NCBI GenBank assembly: GCA_021639925.1
Contig: JAJXEL010000089.1
Coordinates: forward strand, 1 to 8,814
Origin: Alphaproteobacteria bacterium
GTDB taxonomy: Bacteria > Pseudomonadota > Alphaproteobacteria > CAAGCB01 > CAG-977
Length of the DNA: 8,814 nucleotides
Direction of reading: 5' to 3'
In this document: in pieces, positions 3,646 through 8,814 of the stretch
Layout of the letters: every line of letters begins with the position of its first letter
Position numbering within the stretch: position 1 is the first letter of the stretch
Position numbers and translations under genes: made by a program
The notes under the pieces: model-generated
Told to the model about the DNA's origin: nothing
Databases searched by the model: none
The model's input: the letters and a program-made list of their open reading frames with translations, nothing else

Positions 3646-6600
3646 ATGGTCAAATCTTTTACAGGCCGGAAACGTGTACGCAAAAACTTTGGAAGAATTC
3701 CTTCCGTAGCGCCAATGCCCAATCTTATCGAGGTGCAGAAAAGCTCTTATAGCCAATTTCTCCAACTGGGTGTGCCGGCTGCCAAAAGAACCGAAACCGG
3801 TTTGCAGGAAGTCTTAAAATCAATCTTCCCGATCAAGGATTTTTCCGGCCGCGGTGAATTGGAATACGTTAAATATGAACTGGACGAACCCAAATATGAC
3901 GTTGACGAATGTATCCAGCGCGGTATGACGTATTCGGCTCCTTTGCGGGTAACGCTGCGTCTGGTCGTCTGGGACGTTGACGAAGAAACGGGCGCCCGTT
4001 CTATCCGCGATATCAAAGAACAGGACGTTTATATGGGCGATATGCCGCTGATGACGGAAACGGGAACGTTTGTCGTCAACGGAACCGAACGCGTTATCGT
4101 TTCCCAGATGCACCGTTCTCCGGGCGTATTTTTTGACCATGACAAAGGAAAAACGCATTCTTCCGGTAAGTATCTGTTTGCCGCGCGCGTTATTCCGTAC
4201 CGCGGTTCCTGGCTGGATTTTGAATTTGACGCCAAAGATTTGGTTTATGTGCGTATTGACCGGCGCCGCAAGCTGCCGGTGACGACGCTGCTGTATGCTT
4301 TGGAATCCAAAGAAACCGAAGAACTGCGCAAACAGCGCGAAGCCGAAGGACGCGAAGTCAGCCTGTTGGAAGTCTGCGGTATGAGCCAGGAAGAAATCCT
4401 GAATTACTTCTATGACAAGATTGTGTATACGGCTGACAAAAAAGGCTGGAAAACGCCGTTTGTTCCCGAATATCTGAAAGGAATGAAACTGCGTTACGAC
4501 CTGGTTGACGCGGCGTCCGGCGAAGTCTTGATTGAAGCCGGCCAGAAAGCGACGGCCGGTAAGCTCAACAAGCTGAAAAAAGACGGTTTAAACGAAATTC
4601 ATGTCACAAAAGAAGAACTGATCGGTTCTTATCTGGCCGAAGACATGATCAATGAAAAAACGGGTGAAATTCTGGTCGAAGCGGGTCAGGAAATCACGGA
4701 AGACGTTTTAGCGATGTTCGGCAAAAATAAGATCAAGGATTTTGCCGTTCTGCGCATTGACCATGTTAATGTCGGGCCGTATATCCGCAATACGCTGGCA
4801 GCCGACAAGAATATGTCGCGCGAAGACGCTTTGGTTGATATTTACAAGGTTATGCGCCCGGGCGAACCGCCTACCGTCGAATCTGCCGACGCTTTGTTCC
4901 GCGGGCTCTTTTTTGATTTGGAACGCTATGACTTGTCCGCGGTCGGCCGCGTGAAGATGAACGCGCGTCTGGACTTTGACAAAGAACAGGTTCCCGATAC
5001 GATCCGCGTTTTGCGCAAGGAAGACATTTTGGAAATCGTCCGCGTTCTGGTTGAATTAAAAGACGGCCGCGGTGAAATTGACGATATTGACAATCTGGGC
5101 AACCGTCGTGTGCGTTCTGTCGGCGAATTGATGGAAAACCAGTACAGAATCGGTTTGCTGCGTATGGAAAGAGCGATTCGCGAACGTATGAGCTCGGTCG
5201 ATATCGATACGGTTATGCCGCATGATCTGATCAATGCGAAGCCGGCGGCCGTTGCTATCCGCGAATTTTTCGGTTCTTCCCAGCTGTCGCAGTTTATGGA
5301 CCAGAACAACCCGCTGGCCGAAGTGACGCACAAACGCCGTCTGTCCGCTTTGGGCCCCGGCGGTCTGACGCGCGACCGCGCCGGTTTTGAAGTCCGCGAC
5401 GTTCACCCGACGCATTACGGCCGTATCTGCCCGATTGAAACGCCGGAAGGTCCGAACATCGGTCTGATCAACTCTTTGGCTACATATGCCCGCGTCAACC
5501 GTTACGGCTTTATCGAAAGCCCGTACCGCAAAGTTGTCGACGGCAAGGTGACAAAGGAAGTCGTCTACTTGTCCGCCATGGAAGAAAACAAACATGTTAT
5601 CGCCCAAGCGAACGCGGAACTGGACAGCAAAGACTGCTTTGTCAAGGACAAGCTGGTCGCCTGTCGTAAAAACGGCGAATTCGTGTTGTGCCCGCCCGAA
5701 GAAATCACGTTGATCGACGTTTCGCCGAAGCAGCTGGTTTCCGTTGCGGCGGCGTTGATTCCGTTCCTGGAAAACGACGACGCGAACCGCGCTTTGATGG
5801 GATCGAACATGCAGCGTCAGGCTGTTCCTTTGCTGCAGGCGGACGCGCCGCTGGTCGGCACGGGCATGGAAGCTTCCGTTGCCCGCGACTCCGGAGCTTC
5901 GATTATCGCCAAACGCGCCGGTGTCGTTCAATCTGTTGACGGTATGCGGATCGTTGTGCGCGCGACGGGTAAAGTCAAGGCTGACGAATCCGGCGTTGAC
6001 ATTTACAAGCTGCACAAATTCCAGCGTTCCAACCAGTCGACCTGCATTACGCAGCGTCCTTTGGTGAAGGTCGGCGATATTGTGGCCGAAGGCGACATTA
6101 TTGCGGACGGTTCTTCGACGCAGTTGGGCGAACTGGCTTTGGGACGCAACGTTTTGGTCGCTTATATGCCTTGGAACGGCTATAACTACGAAGACGCTAT
6201 CCTGATTTCCGAACGCATTGCCCGCGACGACGTCTTTACGTCGATTCACATTGATGAATTCGAAGTTATGGCGCGCGATACAAAGCTGGGTCAGGAAGAA
6301 ATTACGCGCGATATCCCGAACGTCGGTGAAGAAGCTTTGAAGCAGCTGGACGAAGCCGGCGTCGTTTATATCGATGCCGAAGTCAAGGCCGGCGATATTC
6401 TGGTCGGCAAGGTGACGCCGAAAGGCGAATCGCCGATGACGCCGGAAGAAAAGTTGCTGCGCGCGATTTTCGGCGAAAAGGCCGCCGATGTGCGCGATAC
6501 GTCTTTGCGCGTGCCGCCCGGCATTTCCGGTACGGTTGTGGAAGTCCGCGTGTTTTCGCGCCGCGGCGTTGACAAAGATCAGCGCGCGATGGCGATTGAA

Positions 6601-7830
6601 CAGTCGGAAATCGAAGCTTTGGCTAAAGACCGCGATGCCGAAAAAGCGATTTTGGAAGGTTCTTTCTATGATCGTTTGAAACAGGCTTTGCTGGGTCAGA
6701 CGGCGACGGCGGGCATAAAACGCGTCGAAGCCGGAACGGTATTGACCGAAGAGGTTTTGGACGGTATGCCGGCTTCGCAGTGGCGTAAAATTTCCGTTGA
6801 AGACGATAAGGTTATGGCCGAAATCGAACAGATGACGAAGGTTTTTGACGCCAGTATCGAACAGCTGCAGGAACGCTTTGAAAACAAAGTGGAAAAATTG
6901 CAGCGCGGCGATGAAATGCCTCCGGGCGTTTTGAAAATGGTCAAAGTCTTTATTGCGGTGAAGCGTAAATTGCAGCCGGGTGACAAAATGGCCGGCCGTC
7001 ATGGAAACAAGGGCGTTGTTTCCCGTATTCTGCCGATTGAAGACATGCCGCATATTGCGGACGGAACGCCGGTTGATATCGTCTTGAACCCGCTGGGCGT
7101 GCCGTCACGTATGAACGTCGGGCAAATTCTGGAATGCCATTTGGGCTGGGCGTGCCGCGAACTGGGCAAGCAGGTGCATAACCTGTACGAACAGGTCGAA
7201 GCGAAGAAGGCCTCCGTTGACGAATTGCGCGTTAAGCTGGAAGACGTCTACGGCAAGAAGGAATATAAAGACAATATTTCCAAACTGACGGACGAAGAAG
7301 TGCTGGAACTGGCAGACAACATGAAATCGGGTCTGCCGATCGCGACGCCTGTTTTTGACGGCGCGCGCGAAAGCGACATCAACGAAATGCTGGATAAAGC
7401 GGGTCTGCCCAGATCCGGCCAGGTAACGTTGTACGACGGCCGTACGGGCGAAGCGTTTGAACGTCCTGTAACCGTCGGCGTGACGTACATGCTGAAGCTG
7501 CACCATTTGGTTGACGAAAAGATCCACGCCCGTTCGATCGGTCCTTATTCTTTGGTAACGCAGCAGCCTCTGGGCGGTAAAGCGCAGTTCGGCGGACAGC
7601 GTTTCGGAGAAATGGAAGTCTGGGCTTTGGAAGCTTACGGTTCCGCTTATACGCTGCAGGAAATCCTGACGGTTAAGTCGGACGACGTTTCCGGTCGTAC
7701 AAAGGTTTACGAATCCATTGTGCGCGGTGATGATAAGTTTGAAGCCGGTATTCCCGAATCGTTTAACGTTTTGGTCAAGGAAATGCGTTCTTTGTGCCTG
7801 AACGTCGAACTGAACCAGCGTGAATTCTAA
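3646..7830 (+). CDS. rpoB: DNA-directed RNA polymerase subunit beta
   Basis: RpoB forms one side of the active-site cleft of RNA polymerase and is the rifampicin target. The length is 1394 residues, in the range of alphaproteobacterial homologues. The start is set by GGGGAG (3635-3640), 5 nt before the ATG, and by the conserved opening FTGRKRVRKNFGRIP. The rifampicin region spans about 543-575: SSQLSQFMDQNNPLAEVTHK, RRLSALGPGG. Residues matching E. coli Q513, D516, H526, R529, S531 and L533 are all unchanged (Q549, D552, H562, R565, S567, L569); E. coli S522 is A558. The nucleotide-contacting lysines are K1114 and K1122 in GDKMAGRHGNKG, followed by LNPLGVPSRMN and, near the end, FGGQRFGEMEVWALEAYG. 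Two proteobacterial-type inserts are present, near 285-375 and near 980-1095. rpoC follows after 29 nt. Confidence 0.99.
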   Translation: MVKSFTGRKRVRKNFGRIPSVAPMPNLIEVQKSSYSQFLQLGVPAAKRTETGLQEVLKSIFPIKDFSGRGELEYVKYELDEPKYDVDECIQRGMTYSAPLRVTLRLVVWDVDEETGARSIRDIKEQDVYMGDMPLMTETGTFVVNGTERVIVSQMHRSPGVFFDHDKGKTHSSGKYLFAARVIPYRGSWLDFEFDAKDLVYVRIDRRRKLPVTTLLYALESKETEELRKQREAEGREVSLLEVCGMSQEEILNYFYDKIVYTADKKGWKTPFVPEYLKGMKLRYDLVDAASGEVLIEAGQKATAGKLNKLKKDGLNEIHVTKEELIGSYLAEDMINEKTGEILVEAGQEITEDVLAMFGKNKIKDFAVLRIDHVNVGPYIRNTLAADKNMSREDALVDIYKVMRPGEPPTVESADALFRGLFFDLERYDLSAVGRVKMNARLDFDKEQVPDTIRVLRKEDILEIVRVLVELKDGRGEIDDIDNLGNRRVRSVGELMENQYRIGLLRMERAIRERMSSVDIDTVMPHDLINAKPAAVAIREFFGSSQLSQFMDQNNPLAEVTHKRRLSALGPGGLTRDRAGFEVRDVHPTHYGRICPIETPEGPNIGLINSLATYARVNRYGFIESPYRKVVDGKVTKEVVYLSAMEENKHVIAQANAELDSKDCFVKDKLVACRKNGEFVLCPPEEITLIDVSPKQLVSVAAALIPFLENDDANRALMGSNMQRQAVPLLQADAPLVGTGMEASVARDSGASIIAKRAGVVQSVDGMRIVVRATGKVKADESGVDIYKLHKFQRSNQSTCITQRPLVKVGDIVAEGDIIADGSSTQLGELALGRNVLVAYMPWNGYNYEDAILISERIARDDVFTSIHIDEFEVMARDTKLGQEEITRDIPNVGEEALKQLDEAGVVYIDAEVKAGDILVGKVTPKGESPMTPEEKLLRAIFGEKAADVRDTSLRVPPGISGTVVEVRVFSRRGVDKDQRAMAIEQSEIEALAKDRDAEKAILEGSFYDRLKQALLGQTATAGIKRVEAGTVLTEEVLDGMPASQWRKISVEDDKVMAEIEQMTKVFDASIEQLQERFENKVEKLQRGDEMPPGVLKMVKVFIAVKRKLQPGDKMAGRHGNKGVVSRILPIEDMPHIADGTPVDIVLNPLGVPSRMNVGQILECHLGWACRELGKQVHNLYEQVEAKKASVDELRVKLEDVYGKKEYKDNISKLTDEEVLELADNMKSGLPIATPVFDGARESDINEMLDKAGLPRSGQVTLYDGRTGEAFERPVTVGVTYMLKLHHLVDEKIHARSIGPYSLVTQQPLGGKAQFGGQRFGEMEVWALEAYGSAYTLQEILTVKSDDVSGRTKVYESIVRGDDKFEAGIPESFNVLVKEMRSLCLNVELNQREF

Positions 7831-7859
7831 GAACATCTCTTGAAGGAAAGAGGAAAGTA

Positions 7860-8814
7860 ATGAACGAACTTATGAAAGTTTTTGGGCCTGTGTCGGGGAC
7901 ACAGTCTTTTGATCAGATTCAGATTTCTCTGGCGTCTCCGGAACGGATTCGTTCCTGGTCCTACGGGGAAGTGAAAAAGCCTGAAACGATTAACTACCGT
8001 ACTTTCAAACCGGAAAGAGACGGTTTGTTCTGCGCCCGCATTTTTGGTCCGGTAAAGGACTATGAATGTTTGTGCGGAAAATACAAACGTATGAAATTCC
8101 GCGGGATCGTGTGCGAAAAATGCGGCGTGGAAGTCACGTTGTCCAAAGTCCGCCGCGAACGCATGGGGCATATCGAACTGGCTGCTCCGGTGGCGCATAT
8201 CTGGTTTTTGAAATCTTTGCCCAGCCGTATCGGTCTGTTGGTTGATATTATGCTGAAGGATTTGGAATCCGTTTTGTATTTTGAAAAATACATTGTGATC
8301 GAACCGGGGCTGACGCCGCTGAAGGTCAACGAATTGCTGACTGAAGAACAATATCAGCGCGCTGTTGAAGAATACGGCGAAGATTCTTTCCGCGCCGGCA
8401 TCGGGGCCGAAGCGTTAAAAGAAATCCTGTCCGCGATTGATCTGGAACAGGAAGCCGAAACAATCCGCGCCGAATTGCGTTCCACGTCTTCGGAAGCGCG
8501 GCGCAAAAAACTGGTGAAGCGTTTAAAACTGGTTGAAGCGTTTTTGGAATCCGGTTCCAAGCCGGAATGGATGATTCTGGACGTTATTCCGGTCATTCCG
8601 CCGGAACTGCGTCCTTTGGTTCCGCTGGACGGCGGTCGGTTTGCGACGTCCGATCTGAACGATCTGTACCGCCGTGTGATTAACCGTAATAACCGTCTGA
8701 AACGGCTGATTGAACTGCGCGCGCCGGAAATCATTATCCGCAACGAAAAGCGCATGCTGCAGGAATCCGTTGACGCTTTGTTTGACAACGGGCGGCGCGG
8801 CCGCGCGATTACGG
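7860..8814 (+). CDS. rpoC: DNA-directed RNA polymerase subunit beta' (5' part)
   Basis: RpoC carries the catalytic Mg-binding loop, bridge helix and clamp of RNA polymerase. Only 318 codons are present because the frame runs off the window end, so the NADFDGD catalytic motif is not seen. The start ATG at 7860 has AGAGGA (7849-7854) 5 nt upstream. The N-terminus reads ASPERIRSWSYGEVKKPETI and NYRTFKPERDGLFCARIFGP. The clamp zinc site is complete: C70, C72, C85 and C88 in CLCGKYKRMKFRGIVCEKC, the same numbering as E. coli. MGHIELAAPVAHIWFLKSLP follows. The lid-region segment RPLVPLDGGRFATSDLNDLY (about 247-266) leads to RRVINRNNRLKRL and NEKRMLQE. The gene probably shares its transcript with rpoB. 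Confidence 0.98.
   Translation, partial: MNELMKVFGPVSGTQSFDQIQISLASPERIRSWSYGEVKKPETINYRTFKPERDGLFCARIFGPVKDYECLCGKYKRMKFRGIVCEKCGVEVTLSKVRRERMGHIELAAPVAHIWFLKSLPSRIGLLVDIMLKDLESVLYFEKYIVIEPGLTPLKVNELLTEEQYQRAVEEYGEDSFRAGIGAEALKEILSAIDLEQEAETIRAELRSTSSEARRKKLVKRLKLVEAFLESGSKPEWMILDVIPVIPPELRPLVPLDGGRFATSDLNDLYRRVINRNNRLKRLIELRAPEIIIRNEKRMLQESVDALFDNGRRGRAIT

Noticed and set aside
3106..3765. 219-codon minus-strand open frame across rplL and the rpoB start
   Set aside because: It overlaps rplL and the rplL–rpoB hairpin, has no recognisable domain, and rplL is certain on the other strand.
5056..7053. 665-codon open frame on the minus strand within rpoB
   Set aside because: Its codons are exact reverse complements of rpoB codons, so it stays open only because rpoB avoids TTA, CTA and TCA codons over this stretch; it ends at a TTA Leu codon (5056-5058). 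The product is rich in F, R, N and Q and resembles no protein I know. The frame at 7105-7836 has the same cause.
1..8814. Mobile elements, CRISPR arrays, defence or other accessory genes
   Set aside because: No transposase, integrase, direct-repeat array, target duplication or foreign-looking gene was found. Every coding stretch is explained by conserved housekeeping genes in their usual order.

Overview
This window is a core housekeeping locus and almost certainly comes from an alphaproteobacterium. The order is tuf (3' end) – tRNA-Trp – secE – nusG – rplK – rplA – rplJ – rplL – rpoB – rpoC (5' part), all on the + strand. The assignment rests on this order, on the RpoB N-terminus (a TFTGRKRVRK-like start followed by MPNLIEVQKSSY), on RpoB carrying both large proteobacterial-type inserts, and on an L10-type mRNA leader before rplJ whose wording resembles alphaproteobacterial leaders. 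Nothing in the sequence fixes the genus.

Positions 1-250 hold the last 17 codons of tuf, a strong intrinsic terminator, and a tRNA-Trp (anticodon CCA) with encoded CCA end. A candidate promoter overlaps the terminator's 5' side. Positions 256-987 encode SecE (translocon) and NusG (elongation factor), nearly abutting. Positions 988-1105 are a structured leader before rplK. Positions 1106-2251 encode L11 and L1. Positions 2252-2537 form a 286-nt structured leader that contains an L10-type autoregulatory element. Positions 2538-3486 encode L10 and L7/L12, the ribosomal stalk. Positions 3487-3645 carry a long imperfect hairpin without a U-run, then RpoB runs from 3646 to 7830. RpoC starts at 7860 and leaves the window before its catalytic motif.

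The genes share one theme, making proteins and RNA. NusG and RNA polymerase are transcription partners, L11/L10/L12 build the factor-binding stalk, EF-Tu and tRNA-Trp serve translation, and SecE exports the products. The stalk and polymerase genes are probably balanced by leader-mediated feedback (L1 on rplKA, L10/L12 on rplJL) and by RNA processing or attenuation between rplL and rpoB. These are inferences from known systems.

I see no mobile element, CRISPR array, defence gene, foreign-looking gene or unknown protein. All protein genes are standard and intact apart from the two cut by the window edges. The points worth a second look are in the non-coding RNA: a possible conformational switch in the L10 leader, the promoter/terminator overlap after tuf, intergenic hairpins that lack U-runs, and a C•A mismatch in the tRNA T-stem. 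No previously undescribed system is evident.
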